From a virus, in the IMG/VR virus record IMGVR_UViG_3300035034_000924, positions 1 through 64,000 of that record: a DNA stretch of 64,000 nucleotides, one strand, 5' to 3'. The first letter of the stretch is position 1, and every line of letters starts with the position of its first letter. Positions 7,586-14,833 of the stretch are shown here, piece after piece. Position numbers and translations under genes: made by a program. The notes below the pieces were generated by a model. The model did not search any database and was not told the DNA's origin. It saw only the letters and a list, made by a program, of their open reading frames with translations.

Positions 7586-8233
7586 ATGGACGAATATTAC
7601 AAATACGAAAACGGCGCACTAGTTGTTGTAGATGGGGTAGTCGTAGAAAAACCTAAGAAACGCCGTACGTTTGTGCGTAAGCGCAGAGATGATTCCGACC
7701 AGCACTTGGTTGACCTGCGGGCGCAGGAGATAGCCAAGGAGTATAAGGAACAATTCCAAACTGACCTAGACTTCTACCGTGAGCAGGTAAGTGAACTAGA
7801 AGTCGAACTCTACAACAAAGATATCAGGATCTCTAGCCTAAAAGAAGATATTACAACTATAGGCAAGCAGCTCACACGAGAGCGTGAAAATACGCACCGA
7901 AACATTAGCCACTTTAGTTCGGTAGACCCAGTAACTGAAATCATGAGCTTCATCAAAGACGCCTACCGAGATGGCGTGTACAACATGCTGGACAAAGTAG
8001 ATGAGCTTTACTTCCGCAACCAGCCCGCGACTGCCGGACCGTGGGGCAGCGACAATGAAGATGTCGAAGTGGTATCGGACACCGAAATCGAATTTATGAT
8101 AACAAACTACGTCTCCAGCGCTTTGCGGGACAAAGGCCTTAGCAGAGAAGTGAGACGGAAAGCTAAACGAATCGCGGAAAGTATTAAGGCGGATGAAGAA
8201 GAGACTAAAGATGAGGTAGGAGGTTCGTGGTGA
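7586..8233 (+). CDS. Coiled-coil hypothetical protein, 215 aa
   Basis: After a short N-terminus with a basic patch (KPKKRRTFVRKRR) comes a long charged heptad region (about residues 50-105, with paired Glu/Leu/Lys) and a helical acidic C-terminus. I chose ATG 7586 over the in-frame start at 7535 because the candidate promoter at 7525-7554 would start RNA near 7561 and an AAAGG lies upstream. It overlaps the next gene by 7 bp. It is probably a self-associating, possibly DNA-binding protein of unknown role. Confidence 0.5.
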   Translation: MDEYYKYENGALVVVDGVVVEKPKKRRTFVRKRRDDSDQHLVDLRAQEIAKEYKEQFQTDLDFYREQVSELEVELYNKDIRISSLKEDITTIGKQLTRERENTHRNISHFSSVDPVTEIMSFIKDAYRDGVYNMLDKVDELYFRNQPATAGPWGSDNEDVEVVSDTEIEFMITNYVSSALRDKGLSREVRRKAKRIAESIKADEEETKDEVGGSW

Positions 8234-8523
8234 TAGACGTATGGGAACTAACCCCAAAACAGGTAGCTCAGGAATTCGAGAAGATCACAGGCAAAACCCT
8301 GTACGATACGGAGTACTTGTTCTCTATCATGGCGCTAGATTACGTGTCTGTGAATTGGTTTTCGGACACAGGGGTATGGTACGCGGATATGGGCGGTTTC
8401 AGATTCTGGCATGTTAACCTTAGTACCGCCATTGGCATGGTATACATCTACAACAGACTACGGAATCAAAGCAGTGAGCGACCAAAAAGGAAAAGAAGAG
8501 CAAGGCGCAAAGCGTCAAGTTAG
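8227..8523 (+). CDS. Hypothetical protein, 98 aa, GTG start
   Basis: An N-terminal soluble domain rich in aromatic residues (Trp, Tyr, Phe) is followed by a strongly basic tail (KRKRRARRKASS) that may bind nucleic acid. It starts at GTG 8227 behind GGAGG, overlapping the previous stop. Its 3' end overlaps the next gene. Function is unknown. Confidence 0.45.
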   Translation: MVIDVWELTPKQVAQEFEKITGKTLYDTEYLFSIMALDYVSVNWFSDTGVWYADMGGFRFWHVNLSTAIGMVYIYNRLRNQSSERPKRKRRARRKASS

Positions 8524-8989
8524 GCGACCTAAGCGGGCAGAGGAAAAGATACCTGTAGGGACTTTGATAAAAGAGCTGACCCGCAGAGTCGAAGACATGG
8601 CCATAAAGATCGACCAGCAGTCGGATGAGATACGTGAACTACAAGCGGATAAAGAGGCACACACCCACTACATAAAAAGGTTGCTGAAACGTAACACCCT
8701 CCAAACCAGCTTATATTCATTAGCTAGGCAAAGGCTAGGCCAAGGCCAGAGTCTCAGACAGGTGGTGGATAGGTTCTTCAGTTCTTCAGAGAATGCCTCG
8801 GCGTTTGATGCGTTCACTCTAGATAGATTCTTGCAAACGTTTGCAATATCTGTTTCAGACGAAGACCCTTTAGATATAGACATAGAAAACGTAATAGAGA
8901 ACGGTGTCGAATTCGGGAGTGAAGACGAACACCCAGATCTCAGCAACCCGCTGCAAGATGTATTGGATTCAGAAGAGGACGATGGATAA
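8474..8989 (+). CDS. Coiled-coil hypothetical protein, about 171 aa
   Basis: The N-terminus is basic. Residues about 30-75 form a charged amphipathic helix (IKELTRRVEDMAIKIDQQSD and onward), then comes an acidic C-terminus. The start is ambiguous: an ATG at 8411 would overlap the previous gene by 113 bp, so I use the in-frame GTG at 8474. It contains an exact copy of the dispersed palindrome at 8831-8846, read as FLQTFAIS. It overlaps the next gene by one base. Confidence 0.45.
   Translation: MSDQKGKEEQGAKRQVRRPKRAEEKIPVGTLIKELTRRVEDMAIKIDQQSDEIRELQADKEAHTHYIKRLLKRNTLQTSLYSLARQRLGQGQSLRQVVDRFFSSSENASAFDAFTLDRFLQTFAISVSDEDPLDIDIENVIENGVEFGSEDEHPDLSNPLQDVLDSEEDDG
8831..8846. repeat. Dispersed palindrome site 4 (perfect)
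   Basis: TTGCAAACGTTTGCAA, exact match, within coding sequence (LQTFA frame). Confidence 0.9.
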
Positions 8990-10221
8990 TGACTGTACCC
9001 GGATATAGTTTGGTATCACAGAAGGGCCGCGTAATGCCGCACCTGAGCCCTTTCGGGCGAAACTTCATGCTTGCGGACTTTATGTACAACGATTCTGTTA
9101 TACGCAAAGGTGACGTAAACTTAATGCCACGCGACCCGTCTTCGGGTATGCGCCTTGACATGATAGCTCTTAGCAGCCTTATTAACGCTACCTATGACTA
9201 CCTAGGTAACGTCAGTATCAGCTACGGGTACATAAGCCCCGCGCAGTCAGAGAGACGCGTCAGATGGAAGGACCCTAAAAAGCCCTCCCTGCATCGCTGG
9301 GATAAAGGGGCAGCTGTAGACATATGCTTCCACGACAGCGAAGAGCTATCTAACACGCCTCCAGCCTACATAGCCATGGCACTGTACTCCAAGTTCTCTT
9401 CGGTAACTAGCAGGATGATAACCTACTCAGAGTCGCCTTATGTTTGCATCGCAACGGCGGGGGACCAAAAACTTGCTGAAAGGAACGCCGTGTACTTTAA
9501 CTCTTATGAGGGTGTACATGGAGCCAAACCGGGCCACATAAGACCGACTAAACGAGCGAGACATTCGTTAGCTTCTTGTCACATTAACGCGGATCAGCTT
9601 AGTGATTTGGTAGAAGGTAGCTTGGACATACTGGCAACACAGACTGACGATCTGTCCCTTGAAAAAGTTAAGACCGATATCAAAGAGCACGGCTGGAAAG
9701 GACAAGGCCACCCGTCGTACCACCTCAATGGGGCGAGACAAGTGCAGCACATCAGGCTGGGTCGTAACCTCATGCTCAAAGATATTTTGCCTTGGATACC
9801 TAACATAGTAGACGGTGGAGAAGGCAAGGTCACTAGGTCAAACAGACCGCCTGCTAACCCCACCGCCATATCTAAGATCAAGAAGCTGTCCACCGTCTTG
9901 GACAGGACGTTAACGAACTATTACGAAAGCAAAGAACCGAACCGACCTAGACTGCCTAGAGTATCTATACTCAGTGCGTACAAAGGGTACTGCGGTCCAT
10001 CTATCAGTAGACTGCTGCCGTCGGTCGCGTCTTACCATTCAGAGTATGGTTTCCTGCCTTGGACCCACACAGAAGGGCTGGCAGTACTCGCAGTCCATAA
10101 CACTGGTTACCCAAGTTTGCGCAGCGCGATAGACAGGACCCTCGGATGTACCACACTGGAAGCCAACGAGGAAATGGTTGATACAACTGGCAGGAAGTTC
10201 CTATTAGTGAGGTTTGGCTAA
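8989..10221 (+). CDS. Peptidase M15-like protein, 410 aa
   Basis: Residues about 60-115 read like an M15/VanY-type zinc peptidase fold: ISYGYISPAQSERR resembles the G(Y/F)RSP motif, and PSLHRWDKGAAVDICF resembles the SxHxxGxAxD zinc-binding motif, with His102 and Asp111 as candidate ligands and two extra residues between His and Gly. The remaining 300 residues, including a C-terminal domain with its own aromatic-rich core, are unrecognised. M15 enzymes cut peptidoglycan peptides, but this gene is far from the lysis cassette, so an endolysin role is uncertain. It starts by ATG one base into the previous stop. Confidence 0.45.
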   Translation: MTVPGYSLVSQKGRVMPHLSPFGRNFMLADFMYNDSVIRKGDVNLMPRDPSSGMRLDMIALSSLINATYDYLGNVSISYGYISPAQSERRVRWKDPKKPSLHRWDKGAAVDICFHDSEELSNTPPAYIAMALYSKFSSVTSRMITYSESPYVCIATAGDQKLAERNAVYFNSYEGVHGAKPGHIRPTKRARHSLASCHINADQLSDLVEGSLDILATQTDDLSLEKVKTDIKEHGWKGQGHPSYHLNGARQVQHIRLGRNLMLKDILPWIPNIVDGGEGKVTRSNRPPANPTAISKIKKLSTVLDRTLTNYYESKEPNRPRLPRVSILSAYKGYCGPSISRLLPSVASYHSEYGFLPWTHTEGLAVLAVHNTGYPSLRSAIDRTLGCTTLEANEEMVDTTGRKFLLVRFG

Positions 10222-10478
10222 TGCAGACTTACGTAGCACTTTGTATCATCGAGCGGGCTAACACACCAGAGGCGCTGGCCCAGATCCGAGTAGAAGCAGA
10301 ATCCATGGATGAGGCCCGACAAACAATCGTACAGCACGAGTGGGACGGGGTGCTAGGCATACAAGGCAAGTACACAATACGGATACCCCAGATAGGGCTG
10401 CTTGAAGATATGCGCACTTTGCGGGCAGAGCCTAAGCCACAGAGAAGGCGTCCAAGAAGGAGAACGAATGTTAATTGA
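10221..10478 (+). CDS. Hypothetical protein, 85 aa
   Basis: A small protein with alternating strand and helix segments (YVALCIIERA, then a helix containing SMDEARQTIVQHEW) and a strongly basic C-terminal tail (KPQRRRPRRRTNVN). It starts in a TAATG overlap with the upstream gene and overlaps the next gene by 11 bp. The fold may be a small ferredoxin-like alpha/beta domain with a nucleic-acid-binding tail; this is conjecture. Confidence 0.5.
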   Translation: MQTYVALCIIERANTPEALAQIRVEAESMDEARQTIVQHEWDGVLGIQGKYTIRIPQIGLLEDMRTLRAEPKPQRRRPRRRTNVN

Positions 10479-10848
10479 AAGTTTTCTAGCTGAAGTACCT
10501 AAAGCCAAACCACGTCGCAAACGTTTGCAAAAATACAAACTGAGAAAAGCCAAGACGCCTCAGGAAGGTTACCCGCTAGCTGGAGTAATGGCGTTGGTTG
10601 AGGACCTTGGCCCGCACCGTAAGCCAAAGGTAGGAAAGACCAATGTAAAGTTCGACGAGTCGCTGGTACTCAACGTGGCTTCGATTCTACCGATGGGTTT
10701 GTACAGGGAGAGCCCCGCGATGCTTGTGCTACTGACTCGCTACAACAAAGATTACTCAAGCATAATCGCCTGCTACACTGACCTGACTTTCCCTCATGTG
10801 CTTTGGCGGGAGCCGACAAAAAGGCCGGAGTGGTTATATGGCAGCTAA
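10468..10848 (+). CDS. Hypothetical protein, 126 aa
   Basis: A basic N-terminus (KAKPRRKRLQKYKLRKAK) precedes a soluble domain. ATG 10468 has an excellent AAGGAG upstream. The dispersed palindrome at 10515-10530 falls in the basic stretch and is read as RKRLQK, a different frame from the LQTFA copies. The stop overlaps the HNH gene's start region by 11 bp. Confidence 0.5.
   Translation: MLIESFLAEVPKAKPRRKRLQKYKLRKAKTPQEGYPLAGVMALVEDLGPHRKPKVGKTNVKFDESLVLNVASILPMGLYRESPAMLVLLTRYNKDYSSIIACYTDLTFPHVLWREPTKRPEWLYGS
10515..10530. repeat. Dispersed palindrome site 5
   Basis: TCGCAAACGTTTGCAA, one mismatch; perfect 12-bp core; coding (CGC AAA CGT TTG CAA). Confidence 0.85.
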
Positions 10849-11215
10849 CCGATATACTTTCTTCGACAAGAGCAAGCCTATACCTGCGTACGTGGAGAAT
10901 ATGTCTTCTGAGAATCACAGGAGGTATTACCAAACGGTATACGCAGCCCAGCCCGTATGGGCAAACAGGGCAGACATCCGCTCTATCTACAAAAGGGCCA
11001 CAGCGATGCGTGAGAGAGGCTCCAGCGCCGTAGTAGACCATATCGTACCCTTGAAGCATCCTATGGTTTGCGGGCTACATACAGCAGACAACATGCAGAT
11101 AGTCAGTGAGAGTTATAACATGATGAAGAGCAACAAATTCTGGCCGGACATGCCGTATGAACAGGGAGACATGTTTAGTGCGTTTCTAGAAGCGGAGACT
11201 TTCTGTCTTGGGTAG
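10838..11215 (+). CDS. HNH endonuclease-like protein, 125 aa
   Basis: The core VVDHIVPLKHPMVCGLHTA followed by DNMQIVSESYNMMKSNKF is the layout of small phage HNH proteins: Asp-His, a Cys-Gly-Leu-His turn, Asn, and a final MKSNKF. The DH and the downstream H/N residues are candidate metal and catalytic residues. Such proteins act as nicking homing endonucleases or as packaging/recombination nucleases. ATG 10838 follows GGAG at 8 nt and overlaps the previous gene. It lies with a zinc-ribbon gene, as often seen in phages. Confidence 0.7.
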   Translation: MAANRYTFFDKSKPIPAYVENMSSENHRRYYQTVYAAQPVWANRADIRSIYKRATAMRERGSSAVVDHIVPLKHPMVCGLHTADNMQIVSESYNMMKSNKFWPDMPYEQGDMFSAFLEAETFCLG

Positions 11216-11594
11216 CGGTGGTAGCAACGCCCCGAGAGAAAGGTGTATATGTAGATATTGTGTACGAAAATACGCTAAGGCGCGGAAACGAAAAGCTCTG
11301 GGAGAGATACAAGATTGGCAGATGCCTCCCAGTGGTAGGTTCACGTTACGCAGGCGGATCAGTAAATACAAAAGGCCGCCTAAGTGCCCGCATTGCGGGA
11401 GCACCAATATTAGGTCTGACGAAGGTAACAGGAGAAAGGAGAAACAGGCCCAAGATCTTTGCTACTGTAACCCAATACCTTTTCCTCACCAGAAAGGTAC
11501 TATACTGGGTTGCATACATCACCCAAAAGAAGAATGGACTGAAGACGATTTTATGCAATACGATAATATGATGCGAACGCCTAGGACAGAGTGA
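11208..11594 (+). CDS. Zinc-ribbon phage protein, 128 aa, TTG start
   Basis: Several paired cysteines occur in order: CICRYC near the N-terminus, CPHCGS mid-protein and CYCNPIPFPHQKG later, ending with GCIHH. This suggests two zinc-binding sites. The segment CYC..PFPH..G..C resembles a conserved phage protein often found beside HNH genes; its function is unknown. TTG 11208 is supported by GGAG 10 nt upstream and a short overlap with the HNH gene. It overlaps the next start. Confidence 0.55.
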   Translation: MGSGGSNAPRERCICRYCVRKYAKARKRKALGEIQDWQMPPSGRFTLRRRISKYKRPPKCPHCGSTNIRSDEGNRRKEKQAQDLCYCNPIPFPHQKGTILGCIHHPKEEWTEDDFMQYDNMMRTPRTE

Positions 11595-11848
11595 TGACCG
11601 TAACTGTGCGAACTAAGCCGACTAGCTTAGACCAGAAAAGGAAGTGGTTGATCGAGCAAGTCGAGGAGACTGACGAAATAAAACGCCAGCTTAAAGAGAA
11701 AAGAGACTTATTCAGTGACGCTAAAACGTGTGCGATGATAGCCAAAAGAATTGAAGCCTATACCGAGAAGCGTAAGGCCCTGACCAGACAACTACATCGG
11801 ATTAAAAAGATGATAGCATCCCGCAATAAAGAAAAATCGGGTAGATGA
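11594..11848 (+). CDS. Small basic coiled-coil protein, 84 aa
   Basis: Almost entirely helical and highly charged, with heptads through the middle (WLIEQVEETDEIKRQLKEKR and further) and a basic C-terminus. ATG 11594 overlaps the preceding stop codon. A single base separates its stop from the next gene. It could be a dimeric structural or DNA-binding protein; no family was recognised. Confidence 0.5.
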   Translation: MTVTVRTKPTSLDQKRKWLIEQVEETDEIKRQLKEKRDLFSDAKTCAMIAKRIEAYTEKRKALTRQLHRIKKMIASRNKEKSGR

Positions 11849-11849
11849 C

Positions 11850-12074
11850 ATGGCCAGAAAAAAGAGAACCAACCCGCTATCTGATGCAGTCGAGGTAGCG
11901 CAGAAGCACAACCTTAAGGCGGGTAAGTACCAAGGCGAGACATACGTTAAGGGCGCACTGATGGTCCTGCTATCGAATGAACACGACCAAGTATCGGACG
12001 CTTTACAGCTATGGAAAGACAAGTACGCAGATAAAGCGCCTATAAGAAAACGCCGGAGCCGAAAGCGAAAATAA
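11850..12074 (+). CDS. Small basic hypothetical protein, 74 aa
   Basis: A short protein with basic ends (ARKKRTNP at the start, KRRSRKRK at the end) around a helical core. It is the last gene before an 80-bp gap containing a palindrome copy and the start of the structural region. It could be the end of the early operon. A small-terminase role cannot be argued from the sequence. Confidence 0.5.
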   Translation: MARKKRTNPLSDAVEVAQKHNLKAGKYQGETYVKGALMVLLSNEHDQVSDALQLWKDKYADKAPIRKRRSRKRK

Positions 12075-12092
12075 ATCTGGCTTAAGGTTCCA

Positions 12093-12108
12093 TTGCAAAC
12101 GTCTGCAA
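12093..12108. repeat. Dispersed palindrome site 6
   Basis: TTGCAAACGTCTGCAA, one mismatch; intergenic, 47 bp upstream of the SNase-like gene that opens the structural region. Confidence 0.8.
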
Positions 12109-12154
12109 TTCTGGATAGACTGCCTGCCATTACTTAAGCAAGGGTAGTGCAGCT

Positions 12155-12532
12155 ATGTCGGAAATTTACCCGACCTACATCGTAGAGGTTAAGCAGGTAA
12201 TATCTGGTGATGACATCCTAGTCATGGCCGAACTCTCCCCTGATGACATATACAAGAAAGTCCGTTGCCGCCTAGAAGGGGTTGACACTCCTGACGGCTA
12301 TCGACAAGACAAAGACTCCCCTGCAGGTAAGGTAAGAGAGCTGGTAAGAAAACTGGTGAAGAACCAGAAATGTTCTGTTATCGTTAAAAACCAAAGTCGC
12401 AAAGATTGGATCGTGGAAATGTTTATCCATGACGGCGACAAAAAACTGAACCTCAACGCCTACCTTATTAGCGAAGGCTACGTTTACTCGCAGGATAACT
12501 CTGATGTCCAGAAAGCCAAGACAACGACCTAG
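12155..12532 (+). CDS. Staphylococcal-nuclease-like (TNase) fold protein, 125 aa
   Basis: The arrangement VISGDDILVMAEL, then VRCRLEGVDTPDGY, then a helix PAGKVRELVRKLV and a C-terminal LNAYLISEGYVY follows the OB-fold nuclease family. Counterparts of the catalytic set are Arg39, Asp44 and Asp47 (the latter replacing the usual Glu of the DxPE motif), while the second catalytic Arg is not clearly present. Activity is therefore doubtful. It overlaps the portal gene by 29 bp, an unusual place for a nuclease. Confidence 0.6.
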   Translation: MSEIYPTYIVEVKQVISGDDILVMAELSPDDIYKKVRCRLEGVDTPDGYRQDKDSPAGKVRELVRKLVKNQKCSVIVKNQSRKDWIVEMFIHDGDKKLNLNAYLISEGYVYSQDNSDVQKAKTTT

Positions 12533-14159
12533 CAGCGGATCAAGATCAGGTGGGGGTTCTGACTCTCGATGGTCTCAGTCCAAAGTCTCAGGCGCAGTGA
12601 TACGCAGGTCTTCGGAAAGTAAGATCAACAAGCTAAACCGTGCTGACGAATCTAGGCAGCAAAACTTAGATGACGGTAACGTCCAGCTGAACGGCAAAGA
12701 AGTCGAGATGAAGCACCCTATCGGGGTGGGTACGCTTGATCGGCTTTTTAAGATGTCCAATACTCTGGGCCAGTGCGTCAACGCCTACGTAGTCAACATA
12801 ACTGGTTTTGGGCACAGGATCGTTGCAGCAGATAAAGACTTCCCAGCAGATCCCGTGGAAAAGCAAACACTGAAGAGCTGGCTTAAGCACTTCAACACCG
12901 ATAGATCCTTTGCTGAAGAGAACAGGTCTCAGGTATTCGAATACGAGAAGTATGGCGGGCGGTATATGGAAATCGTTCGGGGCAAGAACAAAAAACCAAC
13001 ACTGGCAAGACATACCCCCTACCTGACCGTAAAGCAGCAATCCAAACAGAAGAAAGCCATCACGGTCGAGAGAACGATTGATCGTGGGGGTAATCGCGTC
13101 CTAGTCAAAGAGAAGAAGCGTTTCAGGCGTTACATCCAGAGGATAGGCGGGACTACCACTTACTTCAAAGAGTTCGGTGACCCGCGTGACATGGACTACA
13201 GAACCGGACGATACGCCACGAGAGATAAGAAAGTACCCGTTGGCTTTCATGCGACCGAACTGCTTTTCAAGAAGCAGGAGTCCGAAAGCATCTACGGAGA
13301 GCCTCGCTGGTATCCTATGGCTCCAGTTATTCTGGGCATCCGAGAATCGGAAGAAGTTAATCTGCGGTTCTTCGAAGACAACACTGTACCGAATGCGTTC
13401 ATCACAATTTCAGGCGGCAGGTTGACGGAAGAGTCTTTCCGTGACATTCGAGAGCTGGTAGAGAGCAGCAACAACAAGCACAACGCTATCACCTTGATCG
13501 AGGCCATATCTGAATCTGGTGGTCTGGACGACAAGAGCGGGACAGTACAGATCAACGTAGAGAAGATGACCAGTGAGCGACAGAGCGACGGCTTATTCGC
13601 TGAGTATGATGAAGCAGGCCAATCAAAGATTCAGTCAGTGTTCCGCTTACCGGGCGTAGTGCTGGGCAAATCTCAAGACGCTACCTTTGCCACTGCAAAC
13701 ATTGCTGCGTTCGTGGCAGAGATGCAGGTGTTCTCCCCTGAGCGGGCAAGCCACGACGATTGGTTGAACAACTCTTTTGTGAACCACGAGATGGGCCTTA
13801 ACCTGAAGACTGTCAAGATTGAATCTCGCGGGCCTTCGCTTACCGCACCACAGGACATCGTCAAGGCACTGACTGCAGGTAACGTAATGGGCGCAGTAAC
13901 GCCAAGGACAGCAGTTGAGTTATTGAATGAGCAGCTGATGGTCGGATTAGAGCCGTACCCAGAGGAAAATGAAGACGGCTACTTGCCATGGATGGACCAG
14001 CCACTTGCGCTATCTCTGAGGCTTGCAGGTATGACTGATGACAAGGATAACGATATCGACAGAACTTCTGTTGAGTCCGAAATCTCTGATTCAGAGTCTG
14101 ATGAAAGGGACACGGAAGAGGGTAATAACGTGACTTCATTGGATAACCGTCGCGGGTAA
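12504..14159 (+). CDS. Portal protein, PBSX/HK97-type, 551 aa
   Basis: This is the dodecameric ring at the capsid vertex through which DNA passes. The centre carries features of PBSX-family portals: FHATELLFKK, then YGEPRWYPMAPVILGIRESE followed by NLRFFEDNTVPNAFITISGG, and a C-terminal region including PGVVLGKSQDATFATANIAA. The length is normal for the family. A Ser/Gly/Arg-rich N-terminus and an acidic Ser/Asp-rich C-terminus lie outside the core. It is followed by the XkdF-like protease and scaffold, the expected order. Confidence 0.9.
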   Translation: MSRKPRQRPSSGSRSGGGSDSRWSQSKVSGAVIRRSSESKINKLNRADESRQQNLDDGNVQLNGKEVEMKHPIGVGTLDRLFKMSNTLGQCVNAYVVNITGFGHRIVAADKDFPADPVEKQTLKSWLKHFNTDRSFAEENRSQVFEYEKYGGRYMEIVRGKNKKPTLARHTPYLTVKQQSKQKKAITVERTIDRGGNRVLVKEKKRFRRYIQRIGGTTTYFKEFGDPRDMDYRTGRYATRDKKVPVGFHATELLFKKQESESIYGEPRWYPMAPVILGIRESEEVNLRFFEDNTVPNAFITISGGRLTEESFRDIRELVESSNNKHNAITLIEAISESGGLDDKSGTVQINVEKMTSERQSDGLFAEYDEAGQSKIQSVFRLPGVVLGKSQDATFATANIAAFVAEMQVFSPERASHDDWLNNSFVNHEMGLNLKTVKIESRGPSLTAPQDIVKALTAGNVMGAVTPRTAVELLNEQLMVGLEPYPEENEDGYLPWMDQPLALSLRLAGMTDDKDNDIDRTSVESEISDSESDERDTEEGNNVTSLDNRRG

Positions 14160-14173
14160 CTTCAGAAAAACTG

Positions 14174-14201
14174 TTGCTTACCCTGAGTGACCTGATATAA
14201 G
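14174..14201 (+). promoter_or_regulatory. Candidate extended -10 promoter before prohead protease
   Basis: TTGCTT (14174-14179), 16-bp spacer, and TGATATAAG whose -10 element is TATAAG (14196-14201). A perfect-core palindrome (14217-14232) lies where a transcription start and early transcript would be, an operator-like position. Confidence 0.45.
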
Positions 14202-14216
14202 ATTCGAAAATATTCG

Positions 14217-14232
14217 ATGCAAACGTTTGCAA
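14217..14232. repeat. Dispersed palindrome site 7
   Basis: ATGCAAACGTTTGCAA, one mismatch; perfect 12-bp core; intergenic, ending 1 bp before the start codon at 14234 and 15 bp downstream of a candidate -10. Confidence 0.85.
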
Positions 14233-14233
14233 G

Positions 14234-14833
14234 ATGATTAAATTTAGGCCAGAAAATGGAGAAGAAAGGCTGGCCTTTGGCGAGGTGTTGAGACCGGATG
14301 TGCCTAACGTGTACAACGACTTCCACACCAAAGAGAACATTCGCCAGTTTGCATACGGGTTTATGATTAACGGTTTCGGGATTGATCGAGACCACGACAA
14401 CATTGATATCAGCTCTGGGATAAGGATAGTAGAGAGCTTCATTGCTCAACCCAATGACCCTAGAGGATTTGTTGACGGTTCGTGGGTAGTAGGTATTTAC
14501 GTCATTGACGATACGGTCTGGCAGGACATAGTCAGTGGCGAGTTAACTGGGTTCTCTTACGAGGCCTTAGTTACGACCTTCGGTGTACTAGTAAACGTGG
14601 AAGACAATCGGCAGGTAGTAGGGCAAACGTTCCCTGACCCTGATGACGGACACGTACACGATTTTTGGGCGGTTACTGACGCGGAGGGGCGGGTAATTAC
14701 CGGAGGCACTACTAGCGTGAACCAGCATAGTCACAGTATATCGGCAACCACCTACACAGAGAGGGATAGTGCCGATTCTCACCGACATAGATACAGCCTT
14801 ATGAATTCTGGAGAAGCTAATGCGCAAGCGTAG
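14234..14833 (+). CDS. XkdF-type prohead protease, 199 aa
   Basis: The N-terminal 125 residues resemble the XkdF/phage serine-protease fold (AFGEVLRPDVPNVYNDFHT, then IDRDHDNIDI, then GSWVVGIYVIDDTVWQDIV and GELTGFSYEA), which processes scaffold and capsid proteins during head maturation. A second part has spaced His pairs (GHVHDFW, QHSHSI, SHRHRY) suggesting a metal-binding beta structure. It lies between portal and scaffold-like genes. The start is immediately downstream of a palindrome copy; it overlaps the next gene by 14 bp. Confidence 0.75.
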   Translation: MIKFRPENGEERLAFGEVLRPDVPNVYNDFHTKENIRQFAYGFMINGFGIDRDHDNIDISSGIRIVESFIAQPNDPRGFVDGSWVVGIYVIDDTVWQDIVSGELTGFSYEALVTTFGVLVNVEDNRQVVGQTFPDPDDGHVHDFWAVTDAEGRVITGGTTSVNQHSHSISATTYTERDSADSHRHRYSLMNSGEANAQA

